Assembly: GCF_032670585.1 (NCBI RefSeq)
Contig: NZ_JAVQHL010000001.1
Location: forward strand, 744,001-808,000
Direction of reading: 5' to 3'
From: Ostreiculturibacter nitratireducens
Lineage (GTDB): Bacteria; Pseudomonadota; Alphaproteobacteria; Rhodobacterales; Rhodobacteraceae
Length of the DNA stretch: 64,000 nt
Every line of letters starts with the position of its first letter. Within the stretch, counting starts at the first letter, position 1. Under the pieces are notes generated by a model that was not told the origin of the DNA, made no database searches, and saw only the letters and a list, made by a program, of their open reading frames with translations. Positions 52,052 to 60,226 of this stretch are shown here, piece by piece. A program made the position numbers and the translations under genes.

Positions 52052-52912
52052 TCAGCGCGAGAAGGTCACGGGCAGCGTGAAGGACTGAGCTTGTCCGCCG
52101 AGGCCCTCAGGCGCGGCAGGAAAACGGCCCGCGCGTGCGACGGCCACGAGCGCCGCCTCATCCAGCAGCGCGTGACCTGAGCTTTGAGCGATGCCATAGC
52201 TCACGATCCTGCCATCGGGCGCCACCGTGAGCCGCAGCGTCACGGTGCCCGTCAGCCCCTGCACCTGCGCCGCGCGGGGATAGGCCTTCCGCCGCTCGAC
52301 GCGCGAACGGATCTGCCCGGCCCATTGCGCCATGAGGCTGTTGCGTTCGCCCTCGGACAGGGCGCCTTCCCCCGTCTGCGCGGTTCCAGGCGCCGACGCG
52401 ACCGCGCCCGCGCTTCCGGCCTGCGGCGCGGAGCCCTTGCCGGCTGCGGCCTCGGTCGCGGGTTGCGGCTTCGACGGCTTTTCGTCGGGCCGCGCCTTGG
52501 GCCGGGTTGCATCCGGCGGCGCCGCCGCTGCCTCGACACGGGGCGGAGGCGGCGGCGTTGTGTCGACACCCGGCGCTGCGTCGTCGTCGAGGCTGGAGAG
52601 AGACGTGGGCGCGGAAACCATGTGCGCGGCAGCCGTTTCCGCTTCAAGCGCGGGCAAGGCTGGAGCCAAGGCGGTTTCCGGTGCGGCAGGCGCGCGCGGA
52701 GCTTCGGGCGCGGCTTCCGGCGGACGGCTCCATTCTGCAGCGAGGCGCGAAAGCGCCGGGCTCCCGGCGAGGGTCACGGCCGAAGCGCCCCCACCGCCTT
52801 CGGCCGACGCGCCGCCCGCGCCGTTCCCGGGCAGGCCGATCCAGACGGCCGCGTGGACCGCCGTCGCGAGCGACAGGAAGGCCAGGGGCTCCGCGACGCG
52901 CCTGAGGATCAT
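52052..52912 (-). CDS. tonB: TonB-family energy transducer
   Basis: This 286-residue protein has one N-terminal anchor (about residues 8-28), a long Pro/Ala-rich periplasmic spacer (TPPPPPRVEAAAAPPD, KPSKPQPATEA), and a C-terminal TonB domain (YPRAAQVQGLTGTVTLRLTVAPDGRIVSYGIAQSSGHALLDEAAL). It links the ExbB/ExbD motor to outer membrane receptors. The gene overlaps exbD by 4 nt and is last in the riboswitch-controlled cobalamin operon, so BtuB is its likely partner. Confidence 0.9.
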   Translation of the reverse strand: MILRRVAEPLAFLSLATAVHAAVWIGLPGNGAGGASAEGGGGASAVTLAGSPALSRLAAEWSRPPEAAPEAPRAPAAPETALAPALPALEAETAAAHMVSAPTSLSSLDDDAAPGVDTTPPPPPRVEAAAAPPDATRPKARPDEKPSKPQPATEAAAGKGSAPQAGSAGAVASAPGTAQTGEGALSEGERNSLMAQWAGQIRSRVERRKAYPRAAQVQGLTGTVTLRLTVAPDGRIVSYGIAQSSGHALLDEAALVAVARAGRFPAAPEGLGGQAQSFTLPVTFSR

Positions 52913-53307
52913 TGCCCCGCCCCCTTCGAAACGGTGACGAGGTCCACCCGCTCGGCCCCGCCAGCGGCGAGGCGCGCGAGGAGTCGGGCAAGCTCCACCC
53001 CCTCGAGTTCCGCATCCGCGCGGAGGAGGAGCGGCTCTCCCGCTTCCGACGCGGTGGCGATCGCGGCCGCCAGCGCCTCATCCCCGCGCGAGGAACCGAA
53101 GGCGAGTTCGCCGTCGGCGGCGGCCAGAAGCGCCGCCCCGGGTTCGGGCTCCGACCCGGCCTCGGTTGCGGGAGGGCTGACCTCGATCGGCTCCGGCGGC
53201 GCGATGGTCGCCGTCATCAGGAAGAAGACCAGAAGCAGGAACACCACGTTGATCATCGGCACGATGGCCTCCGACGGGCGGCGTCTGGGAGGAGAGGCGA
53301 AGCGCAT
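52909..53307 (-). CDS. exbD: ExbD-type biopolymer transport protein (second copy)
   Basis: This protein has 132 residues from the ATG at 53307, 4 nt after the stop of another exbD. The N-terminal helix is preceded by RRRPSEAIVPMINVVFLLLVFFLM. In ExbD the conserved proton-carrying Asp is in the TPMIDVVF motif; here the motif is VPMINVVF, so an Asn replaces that Asp. The periplasmic domain is short and Ala/Glu-rich. It probably forms part of the motor with the first copy, but may not carry protons itself. Confidence 0.85.
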   Translation of the reverse strand: MRFASPPRRRPSEAIVPMINVVFLLLVFFLMTATIAPPEPIEVSPPATEAGSEPEPGAALLAAADGELAFGSSRGDEALAAAIATASEAGEPLLLRADAELEGVELARLLARLAAGGAERVDLVTVSKGAGQ

Positions 53308-53311
53308 GGCC

Positions 53312-53707
53312 CTACTCCACCACCGCAAGCGCCGTCAGCCCGGCATCCGACAGGGCGCCAATGACGTCGACGACGCGCTGAAGGCTCGCGCCTTCGACGG
53401 GCCGAAGGAGGACGGGGGCCTCGGGACCGGCCATCAGCGGGCGAAGCGCCTCGGCAAGGCCAGCTTCATCCACGGCGAGGCCGTTCAGCCGCACATTCTC
53501 CGGCCCGATTTCCACGAGGCGCGGGGGACCCTGCCATTCGGCCGGAGCGCCGGGCGCCGCCAGCGCGACTGGAAGCGCGCCCTCCGCACCGAAACGGGCG
53601 GCAAGCATGAAGAAGACGAGGAGCAGGAACACCACGTCGATCATCGGCGTCAGCGAGGGCCGCCGGGCCCGGCGCGGCGCACCGAAATGGAAGCCGTCAG
53701 CCGCCAT
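53312..53707 (-). CDS. exbD: ExbD-type biopolymer transport protein (first copy)
   Basis: This protein has 131 residues from the ATG at 53707, overlapping exbB by 11 nt; the open frame to 53866 is a shadow. The motif PSLTPMIDVVFLLLVFFMLAARF keeps the functional Asp of ExbD in its single membrane helix. The periplasmic domain follows to the end (VLLRPVEGASLQRVVDVIGAL). It forms the proton-driven motor with ExbB that energises TonB. Confidence 0.9.
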   Translation of the reverse strand: MAADGFHFGAPRRARRPSLTPMIDVVFLLLVFFMLAARFGAEGALPVALAAPGAPAEWQGPPRLVEIGPENVRLNGLAVDEAGLAEALRPLMAGPEAPVLLRPVEGASLQRVVDVIGALSDAGLTALAVVE

Positions 53708-54326
53708 GCGCGCTCCCTCCCCCGCGCGTGAAGATGCGGGTCGCGTGATCCTCCATGTCGGTCTGCAGCCCGTCGGCGATGCTTTCGAACCAGCTTTGAG
53801 CAATGCCCGCCGGGATCGCCACGGCCATCCCCGCCGCGGTCGTGAGAAGCGCCTCCCAGATGCCACCGGCGAGCGCCGACGGATCGGCCCGCGCGCCCGC
53901 TTCCTGAAGCGTCTGGAAGGCGGCGATCATGCCCAGCACTGTGCCGAGAAGCCCAAGAAGCGGCGCAATGGTCGCGACGAGTTCGAGGACGCGGATGCCG
54001 GTTCGCGCTTCCGCGAGAAGCGCGCGGGCGATGCGTTCGGTTTCCTCCCGCGCGGCCGCTTCCGGCATCTCTTGCCGCGCGGCCATGGCCGCGAGCGCGA
54101 GCCTCGCGCGCCAGGTGCGACGGCCCGCAACCGCCGAGCGCGCGGCGTCCGCCCGACCTTCGGACCAGAGCGTCACCGCCCGCTCCGCAGCCCCGCCCGA
54201 CCATGCTCCCGCGAGCGAAAGGCGCCAGAGCTTCCAGAGGATCAGTGCAAGCGTCCCCACGGACAGCGCGGCGATGACCCACATCGCCGGTCCGCCTTTC
54301 GAGATGAACTCCACGACGCCGTTCAT
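53697..54326 (-). CDS. exbB: ExbB-type MotA/TolQ proton channel protein
   Basis: This protein has 209 residues from the ATG at 54326, whose first bases overlap the stop of the upstream gene (ATGA). Three membrane helices: residues about 11-31, then a pair with VATIAPLLGLLGTVLGMIAAFQ and GIWEALLTTAAGMAVAIPAGIA, the conserved MotA/TolQ/ExbB core. It is shorter than E. coli ExbB. Its neighbours are two exbD genes and tonB. Confidence 0.92.
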   Translation of the reverse strand: MNGVVEFISKGGPAMWVIAALSVGTLALILWKLWRLSLAGAWSGGAAERAVTLWSEGRADAARSAVAGRRTWRARLALAAMAARQEMPEAAAREETERIARALLAEARTGIRVLELVATIAPLLGLLGTVLGMIAAFQTLQEAGARADPSALAGGIWEALLTTAAGMAVAIPAGIAQSWFESIADGLQTDMEDHATRIFTRGGGSAHGG

Positions 54327-55114
54327 GCCGCCTCTCCTTCCCTGCCCCAGAGCGCCGCCAGCATCGCGTCGAGCCCGTCGGTCAGCGCTGCGGGGCCGGG
54401 CTGAAGAATGATCGGCGACTTGATCTCGTGGATGCGTCCCGCGCGGACGGCGGGCAGATCGCCCCAACCCTCACGCGCGGCGATCTTCTCGGGTCGCACC
54501 TTCTTGCCGCACCACGAGGCGAGGATCACCTCCGGCGCGGTTTCCGCCACTTGCCCGGCCGTGACGATCCGGTCCCTGGCCCGCCCTTCGCGGGCGAGGG
54601 CCGCGAACACGTCCTGCCCCCCGGCGATGCCGATGAGTTCACTGACCCAGCCTATCGCGGAGATGAGCGGCATGTCCCATTCCTCGAACCAGACGCGCGG
54701 GCGCACGGGGCGCGGTGTGGCGGCCACGGCGGCCAGCCGGGCCTCGTAGCCCCGCGCCAGCGCCTCCGCCCGATCCGCCGTGCCGGTCAGCGCGCCGAGC
54801 GTGCGGATCATGGCGAGGATACCCGCGATGTCGCGCTGGTTGAAGGCATGGACGGCGATACCGTCGCGAATGAGGTCCGCGACGATGTCCGCCTGGAGAT
54901 CGGAGAAGGTCAGGACGAGGTCCGGGTCGAGCGCGCGGATCTTCGGCAGATCCGCCGAGGTGAAGGCCGAGACGCGGGGCTTTTCCCTCCGCACGCGCGC
55001 GGGCCGGACCGCATAGCCAGAGACCCCGACGATCCGATGCTCCTGTCCCAGAAGGTACAGGGTCTCGACCGTTTCCTCGGTCAGGCAGACGATGCGTTCG
55101 GGCGGGAAGGCCAT
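54323..55114 (-). CDS. BtuF-fold protein without signal peptide
   Basis: This 263-residue protein is of the periplasmic-binding family PF01497. It starts with MAFPPERIVCLTEETVETLYLLGQEHRIVGVSGYAV, so the binding fold begins at once and no export signal exists. The open frame continues upstream but is a shadow of btuD. Family marks: LPKIRALDPDLVLTFSDLQADIVADL and the later PEVILASWCGKKVRPEKI. It could be a cytoplasmic cobinamide/cobalamin-handling protein, not a transporter component. It starts with a one-base overlap (TGATG) with btuD. Confidence 0.75.
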   Translation of the reverse strand: MAFPPERIVCLTEETVETLYLLGQEHRIVGVSGYAVRPARVRREKPRVSAFTSADLPKIRALDPDLVLTFSDLQADIVADLIRDGIAVHAFNQRDIAGILAMIRTLGALTGTADRAEALARGYEARLAAVAATPRPVRPRVWFEEWDMPLISAIGWVSELIGIAGGQDVFAALAREGRARDRIVTAGQVAETAPEVILASWCGKKVRPEKIAAREGWGDLPAVRAGRIHEIKSPIILQPGPAALTDGLDAMLAALWGREGEAA

Positions 55115-55857
55115 CACGCGCCCTCCAGAGTGTCGAGCGGCTGGAACACGGGGCCTTCGGGCGTATCCGCGAAATGGGCCCGGATGCCGAAGACGGAAGC
55201 CAACGTTTCCGCTGTCAGCACCTCGCGCGGGGTGCCGTCCGCGACGATCCGGCCACGCGACAGGACGATGAGCCGCGTACAATGGCGGGCAGCGAGTCCA
55301 AGGTCATGAAGCGCGGAGAGGACGGCACCGCCCTCCGACGCCAGCTCGGCGAAGACGCGCATCGCGGCGATCTGCGCGGCGGGGTCCAGTCCGGCAACGG
55401 GCTCGTCCGCAAGAAGAAGCGGCGCCTCCTGTGCGAGCGCCCTCGCGATAAGGACGCGGGCCTGCTCGCCGCCCGAAAGCTCCGTCGCGCGCCGGTCGCG
55501 GAACGCGCCGAGTCCCATCCGCTCCAGCGCGGTCTCCACCGCGTCATCCCCCTTGTCGTGGTGCGGCAGCCGCCCAAGCGCCACCAGCGCCTCGACGCTG
55601 ACCGGCCAGGCGATTTCCCGCACCTGCGGCAACCAGGCGGCGGCGCGGGCGCGGGCCTCGGGTGGCAGCGCGGCGAGGGAGGAATGGCCCTCTGCGGGCA
55701 GAAGACCAAGCGCCCCGCGCAGAAGCGTCGTCTTGCCCGCGCCGTTCGGTCCAATGAGACCGACGAACTCGCCCTCGGCGACCGTCAGGCTCACACCCTC
55801 CACCACCGGGCAGGGGCCGCGGCGCAGCGTAAGGTCTTCAAGCGTCAGAAGCGTCAC
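55114..55857 (-). CDS. btuD: Cobalamin/iron-complex ABC transporter ATP-binding protein
   Basis: This 247-residue ATPase has Walker A GLIGPNGAGKTTLLRGALG, signature ELSGGEQARVLIARAL, Walker B APLLLADEPVAGLDP and an H-loop His in LSALHDLGLAARH. It is of the FepC/BtuD class that pairs with ten-helix permeases. It overlaps the permease gene by 4 nt. Assignment to cobalamin rests on the riboswitch and BtuB at the head of the operon. Confidence 0.88.
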   Translation of the reverse strand: MTLLTLEDLTLRRGPCPVVEGVSLTVAEGEFVGLIGPNGAGKTTLLRGALGLLPAEGHSSLAALPPEARARAAAWLPQVREIAWPVSVEALVALGRLPHHDKGDDAVETALERMGLGAFRDRRATELSGGEQARVLIARALAQEAPLLLADEPVAGLDPAAQIAAMRVFAELASEGGAVLSALHDLGLAARHCTRLIVLSRGRIVADGTPREVLTAETLASVFGIRAHFADTPEGPVFQPLDTLEGA

Positions 55858-56840
55858 AGCCCCTCCCTCCCCATCTTGCGCACGAGGTGCAGGAAGAAGG
55901 GCGCACCGACAAGGGCGGTCAGAACACCGAGTTTCAGATCGCGCTCGGGTGTGATGACCCTTGTGAGGATGTCGGCCGCGAGGATCATCGCCGCACCGCC
56001 GAGCGCGGAAGCCGGCAGGAGCGCCGAGGGCCGGGCCCCGACCGTCCGGCGCAACAGGTGCGGAACGACGAGGCCGACGAAGCCCACCGCGCCCGCGACG
56101 GCGGTCGCCGCGCCGATGAGGGCGGCAGTGCCGAGGACGAGCGTGAGGCGCAGGCGGCGGAGGTTGACCCCGAGGCTCGCCGCTGCGTCCTCGCCCAGGG
56201 TCAGCGCGTCGAGTCCACGCCCAAGCGTCAGGAGCGCCGCGCCGCCCGCGACGAGGAAGGGAGCGGTGAGGCCGACGTGCAGCATCGACCGGTCGGCGAG
56301 CGAGCCCATGAGCCAGAAGACGATCTCGGAGGCCGCGTAGGGGTTGGGCGAGAGGTTCAGGACCAGCGAGGTCAGCGCGGCGGCAAGTGCCGAAACCGCG
56401 ATCCCGGCGAGGATCAGCGACAGCGCCTGCCCGCGCGGGCCCGCGAGGAGGAGGATAAGGAGGACCGAGGCGACCGCGCCCGCGAGCGCCGCGAGTGGCA
56501 GCGCGAGGGCGAATGCGGCGTAGAGCCCGGTGTGGATGGAGATGACGGCGCCGAGAGCGGCAGAGGCGGAGGTGCCGATCAGACCCGGCTCGGCCAGGGG
56601 GTTCCTCAGGAACCCCTGCATCGCCGCGCCCGAGAGCCCGAGTGCCGCCCCGACCATCAGCCCCAGAAGCGCGCGCGGAAGGCGGATTTCCCGCATCACC
56701 ATGCCCGCTGCACCCTCGTCGGAGAACAGGGCCGAGAGCCCCTCGCCCGGCCCGATCCCGGCCGGCCCGATGACCAGCGAGGCGAGGAACAGAGCCACGA
56801 CAAGCGCCGACAGGGCGAGAAGCAGCGCGCCGAGCCTCAT
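55854..56840 (-). CDS. btuC: Cobalamin/iron-complex ABC transporter permease
   Basis: This 328-residue permease has about ten membrane helices of the FecCD/BtuC family. Markers: IRLPRALLGLMVGAALGLSGAAMQGFLRNPLAEPGLIG near residues 53-90, and the later AVGFVGLVVPHLLRRTVG with the ATPase-coupling helix. It overlaps btuF by 4 nt upstream and btuD by 4 nt downstream. Confidence 0.9.
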   Translation of the reverse strand: MRLGALLLALSALVVALFLASLVIGPAGIGPGEGLSALFSDEGAAGMVMREIRLPRALLGLMVGAALGLSGAAMQGFLRNPLAEPGLIGTSASAALGAVISIHTGLYAAFALALPLAALAGAVASVLLILLLAGPRGQALSLILAGIAVSALAAALTSLVLNLSPNPYAASEIVFWLMGSLADRSMLHVGLTAPFLVAGGAALLTLGRGLDALTLGEDAAASLGVNLRRLRLTLVLGTAALIGAATAVAGAVGFVGLVVPHLLRRTVGARPSALLPASALGGAAMILAADILTRVITPERDLKLGVLTALVGAPFFLHLVRKMGREGL

Positions 56841-57691
56841 CCTTCGGCCTCCAGTTCGTGGCGGACGTGGATCAGGTCCGCCACCGCTTCGAGGACGAAG
56901 GGCGTGGCGCAGGCCCAGGATTCATCGGTCAGCGCGCCGCCACGGCGGAGACCTCTCAGCGCGGGGTGACCCAGTATTTCCTCGGAGCGCGAGGTCGCCC
57001 CCCGTTCTCGCCGGCTCGCGATGACAAGGTCGGGCGCGGCCATGATGAGGCTTTCCAGGGGCAGCGTCCCGCCCCAGTCCAGCCCGAGTTCAGAGGCGAT
57101 GTTGTCGAAGCCCGCAGCCAGGAGGATCTGTCCTGCGAGGGTGTTCGGCCCGTAGGTGTAGCCGCTCGGTCCGTAGATCGCGGCGCGTGGGCGGTGTGCC
57201 GGCACGTCTGCGGTCAGGTCCGCAAGGCGGCCATCGAATGCCGCGAGGATCTCCTCCGCGCGCGCCTCCTGCCCCAGGACTTCGCCCATCCGGGCGATGT
57301 TGTCGCGGATTTCGGCCATCGAGGCGCCGGGGGTGAATTGAACGACCTCGACGCCCAGGCGGCGAAGCATCGAAACGGTCGCGGGGGAGGACCAGACGTC
57401 GGCCAGCACGATGTCGGGCGCCAGAAGGTAGAGCTCCTCCGCGCGGCCGTGATTGACCGGGTAGCGGGCCGCTTCCTCGGCCATTGCCGACATCTCGGCG
57501 CGGGAAGCGAGGTTGGAGACGGAAACGAGCTGTCCCGGAGCCGCGATCAGCATCGCAAGCTGGTCGGTGCAAAGATTCATCGACGCCACGCGCTTGGGTG
57601 CCTCGGCACGCGCGGGCATCGCCGCGCCGAGCACGAGGCCCAGCGCGGCGAGAAGGACCCGGAGGTCAGAAGCTCTTGCGAAGCCCGGCAT
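56837..57691 (-). CDS. btuF: Cobalamin/iron-complex ABC substrate-binding protein
   Basis: This protein has 284 residues from the ATG at 57691, inside the 3' end of btuB (26-nt overlap). A signal peptide (LRVLLAALGLVLGAAMPARA, cleavage after ARA) leads to KRVASMNLCTDQLAMLI, then LAPDIVLADVWSSPATVSMLRRLG and GPSGYTYGPNTLAGQILLAAG, typical of PF01497 type III binding proteins. It should carry substrate to BtuCD. The longer open frame to 57901 is unsupported. Confidence 0.85.
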   Translation of the reverse strand: MPGFARASDLRVLLAALGLVLGAAMPARAEAPKRVASMNLCTDQLAMLIAAPGQLVSVSNLASRAEMSAMAEEAARYPVNHGRAEELYLLAPDIVLADVWSSPATVSMLRRLGVEVVQFTPGASMAEIRDNIARMGEVLGQEARAEEILAAFDGRLADLTADVPAHRPRAAIYGPSGYTYGPNTLAGQILLAAGFDNIASELGLDWGGTLPLESLIMAAPDLVIASRRERGATSRSEEILGHPALRGLRRGGALTDESWACATPFVLEAVADLIHVRHELEAEG

Positions 57692-59501
57692 AGAAGGCGC
57701 GGTCCGAAGTGCCGTAGCCCGGCACGAGCTGGTATTCCTCGTCGAAGAGGTTCTCGACGCGCAGATAAGCCTCGGTCTCCTGCCCGAGGTCGTAGGTGAA
57801 GGTCGCGTTGGCCACCGTGTAGTCCGGAAGCGAATCCCGGTCCGCGGCGTGTTCGACGGTGAAGGCCCCGCGGAGCCGGTCGGCGAGCTGCGCCTCGACA
57901 CCGAGAGCGATTTCGTGCCGGGGCACGAGCGCCCAGCTCGACGCGGAGGTCGCGCTGTCGGTGTAGGTGTAGGACCCGGTCAGAACCGCGCGCTCACCGA
58001 GCGGAACCTCGCCGGCAAGCTCCAGACCCGAACGGCGCGACGTTCCGGAGATCTGGTCGTAGGAGAAGGTCGCGAAGGAGTAGTCGATCAGGTTTTCGGC
58101 CTCGAGCCAGAATGCCGTGGCACGGATCGAACCGCCGCCGGGCAGGAGGTACTCGGCGCCAAGTTCGAAGCTGCGGCTTTGCTCGGCTTCGAGGTCGGGG
58201 TTGCCGACGAAGTCGCCGTAAAGTTCGTAGTTCGAGGGCGCGCGGAAGCCGGTAGCTGCGACGGCGCGCAGGATCAGGTCGTCGGTCGGACGGTATGCGG
58301 CCGAGAGGCGCCCGGTCGTGAAGCCGCCGAAGCGGGAGTGATCATCGTGGCGCAGGGTCGCGGTCACGTCGAGGTCGCTGGTGAAGGCGTGGCTCACCTC
58401 GGCGACGACACCGGCGATCGTGCTGGAACGGTCGGCAGAGCCATAGTCGCCGCGCTGCTCGTAACGTTCGTGCGTGACATCGGCGCCGAAGACCAGCCGG
58501 GTGTTCGACCCGAGATCGGTCGCACCCTGCCAGGCCAGCTTGTGGCGGGTCCCGGTATAGGCATAGTTGGCGGGACCGAATGCGGTCACGGTCGCGTACT
58601 GCCGGTCGATCCGGTAGAAGGTCGCCGCGACGGTGTGGTCGATGGCGCCGGTCGAGAAGGCCACGGCGCCCCTCAGGCCCACCGCCAGCGCATCGGTCGT
58701 CTCGTCCGGGGTTCCGTCGAACGGCAGACCCGTCAAGAAGTCGACTTCGTCATAGTCGCCTTCCGAATCCTCGACGAAGCCCGAGAACGACAGGACGGCG
58801 CCGTTCTCGAGCGCGTGGTTCACCGTCAGGCTCACACGGTCGGCACGGTATCCGTCGTCTTCCGTGTTGCCGGCGTTCTCATCTGCGGCCGAAAAGCCGT
58901 CCGTTTGCGCATGGCTCAGGGTAAGCGCGTAGTCCGTCGCGCCAGCCTTGCGGGCAAACCCGTAGGAAAGGCGTGCGGAATTGTAGCTTCCCGCTTCTGC
59001 CGCGAAGGTCTGGGAAATCCCCTCTTCGGTCGCGCGGCGGGTGGTGATGTTGATCACGCCGCCGACGGCGCGGCTGCCGTAGAGCGCGGATTGCGAGCCG
59101 CGAAGAACTTCGATGCGGCTCACGTCTGCCGTGGTCAGCCCGCCGAAGTCGAAGGCGACCTGGGTGCGCGAGGGGTCGGTCACGTCGATACCGTCGACGA
59201 GGACGGCGACGTAGTTCTGCGAGGCGCCACGGATCGACAGACCCGCCTGCCCGCCGATCGGACCAGTGGTGCGGATCGTAACGCCGGGCAGGCGCGAGAG
59301 GAACTCGACTAGGCGGGTTTCACCGGTGGCCTTGAGGTCCTCTTCGGTCACGACCGTGACGGAGGCACCGGTGCGCTCGGCCTCCGTCTCCTCGAGGTTG
59401 GCGCTGACGACGATCTCCTCGATCTCGTAGACACTCTGCGCGGCCGCGGGCGCGGCCAGTGCCGTCGTTGCGGCAAGAAGCGCGAAGGTTCTTCCGTACA
59501 T
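57666..59501 (-). CDS. btuB: TonB-dependent cobalamin receptor BtuB
   Basis: This protein has 611 residues from the ATG at 59501. Signal peptide MYGRTFALLAATTALAAPAAAQ is followed by the TonB-box region (EIEEIVVSAN), a plug domain with LSRLPGVTIRTTGPIGGQAGLSIRGASQNYVAVLVDGI and RIEVLRGSQSALYGSRAVGGVINITTRR, and a 22-strand-type barrel ending in the C-terminal Phe (FYAGLRKSF). This receptor class is BtuB-like. A cobalamin riboswitch 145 nt upstream supports the substrate. The longer open frame (to 59648) is in the leader. Confidence 0.93.
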   Translation of the reverse strand: MYGRTFALLAATTALAAPAAAQSVYEIEEIVVSANLEETEAERTGASVTVVTEEDLKATGETRLVEFLSRLPGVTIRTTGPIGGQAGLSIRGASQNYVAVLVDGIDVTDPSRTQVAFDFGGLTTADVSRIEVLRGSQSALYGSRAVGGVINITTRRATEEGISQTFAAEAGSYNSARLSYGFARKAGATDYALTLSHAQTDGFSAADENAGNTEDDGYRADRVSLTVNHALENGAVLSFSGFVEDSEGDYDEVDFLTGLPFDGTPDETTDALAVGLRGAVAFSTGAIDHTVAATFYRIDRQYATVTAFGPANYAYTGTRHKLAWQGATDLGSNTRLVFGADVTHERYEQRGDYGSADRSSTIAGVVAEVSHAFTSDLDVTATLRHDDHSRFGGFTTGRLSAAYRPTDDLILRAVAATGFRAPSNYELYGDFVGNPDLEAEQSRSFELGAEYLLPGGGSIRATAFWLEAENLIDYSFATFSYDQISGTSRRSGLELAGEVPLGERAVLTGSYTYTDSATSASSWALVPRHEIALGVEAQLADRLRGAFTVEHAADRDSLPDYTVANATFTYDLGQETEAYLRVENLFDEEYQLVPGYGTSDRAFYAGLRKSF

Positions 59502-59506
59502 TCCAG

Positions 59507-59633
59507 TTCCCTTTCCGGCGCGGGGGTCTTCCGCCCCGCCGATAGATACTTGTCCTTGGAAAGGAACGCCTTTCCGCCGACGGTGTGTTGTCACCACTGC
59601 GGTAGGCCGCCTCGCATGCGCCCCCCGCGCATG
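59507..59633 (-). promoter_or_regulatory. Expression platform between cobalamin riboswitch and btuB
   Basis: On the minus strand the btuB ribosome binding site is GGAAAGGGAAC (59516-59506). Upstream, CCTTTCC (59564-59558) can pair with it, and nearly ten bases (GTTCCTTTCC) match with one bulge. The same CCTTTCC also pairs perfectly with GGAAAGG at 59575-59569 as a local hairpin with a four-base loop. A further seven-pair stem CATGCGC/GCGCATG lies at 59615-59633. Alternative pairing would switch translation on or off. Confidence 0.55.
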
Positions 59634-59645
59634 GGAAAGGGTGAT

Positions 59646-59835
59646 CACTTCGGCAGGTCTCCTGGCTTGCGGGTCTTCGCCCCGGCTGGCCTTCCCGGGG
59701 GATCCCCAGTGGCGTCGTCAGCCGAAACTCGCCGCTTACAGTTGCGGGGGCAGCCCAGGATTTGGCCACTCACGGACCGCACCGGGTTCCCTTTTAATCC
59801 GCCGTCCCTTGCCCGGGCTGGCGGAAACCGAAGTG
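59646..59835 (-). promoter_or_regulatory. Cobalamin riboswitch
   Basis: Read on the minus strand, the region has the conserved blocks of the adenosylcobalamin riboswitch in order: AAAAGGGAACCCGGTG (about 59795-59780), CTGCCCCCGCAACTGTAAGC (about 59755-59736), the B12 box GCCACTG (59713-59707), GGGAAGGCCAGCC, GAAGACCCGC, and the end GCCAGGAGACCTGCC. A closing stem is exact: CACTTCGG (59835-59828) with CCGAAGTG (59653-59646). It lies in the btuB leader and should lower expression of the whole uptake operon when cobalamin is plentiful. Confidence 0.95.
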
Positions 59836-59956
59836 CCCTCCGCTTCGCGCTTAATGGCCAACGAGTCAAGGCGCGATGCGACCAGTGACGGCACAAAGCG
59901 ACGCAGCCCCCCGGTGGGTGCTTCCCTTGCACCCCGATTCCCTGTTTCAATGCAGC
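59836..59956. other. Divergent region between the riboswitch and hypC
   Basis: This stretch must hold the promoters of the btuB leader (minus) and the hydrogenase operon (plus). I see no clear promoter boxes. GGGTGC (59916-59921) and GCACCC (59929-59934) are inverted repeats 7 nt apart in front of hypC. The hypC ATG has no good ribosome binding site. Confidence 0.5.
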
Positions 59957-60226
59957 ATGTGTTTGTGTGTTCCCGAACGGATCGAGGAGATCGCCCCGAA
60001 CGGAACGGCCCGCGCCAGAGGGCCGGAGGGCGAACGGATCATTTCGCTCGCACTTCTGGAGGGGGTGAGCGTGGGCGACTACGTGACCGTCCAGTCAGGC
60101 TTCGCGATCCGTCGCCATGAGGCGGCAGAGGCGGAAAAGGTGCTCGCACTCCTGCGTGAGGCGGGCCTTGCCAGCCAGCCCGCGCCGAAGAACGCGCGCG
60201 AATCGACGGACGAGGTCTTGCCATGA
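59957..60226 (+). CDS. hypC: HypC/HupF-family hydrogenase maturation chaperone
   Basis: This protein has 89 residues starting MCLCVPERIEEI, because HypC proteins need the N-terminal Met-Cys, whose cysteine carries the Fe(CN)2CO unit to the hydrogenase large subunit. The rest follows the OB-fold pattern (ISLALLEGVSVGDYVTVQSGFAIRRHE) with a C-terminal helix, AEKVLALLREAGL. The ribosome binding site is not evident. It overlaps the next gene (ATGA) and leads a hydrogenase operon. Confidence 0.88.
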   Translation: MCLCVPERIEEIAPNGTARARGPEGERIISLALLEGVSVGDYVTVQSGFAIRRHEAAEAEKVLALLREAGLASQPAPKNARESTDEVLP

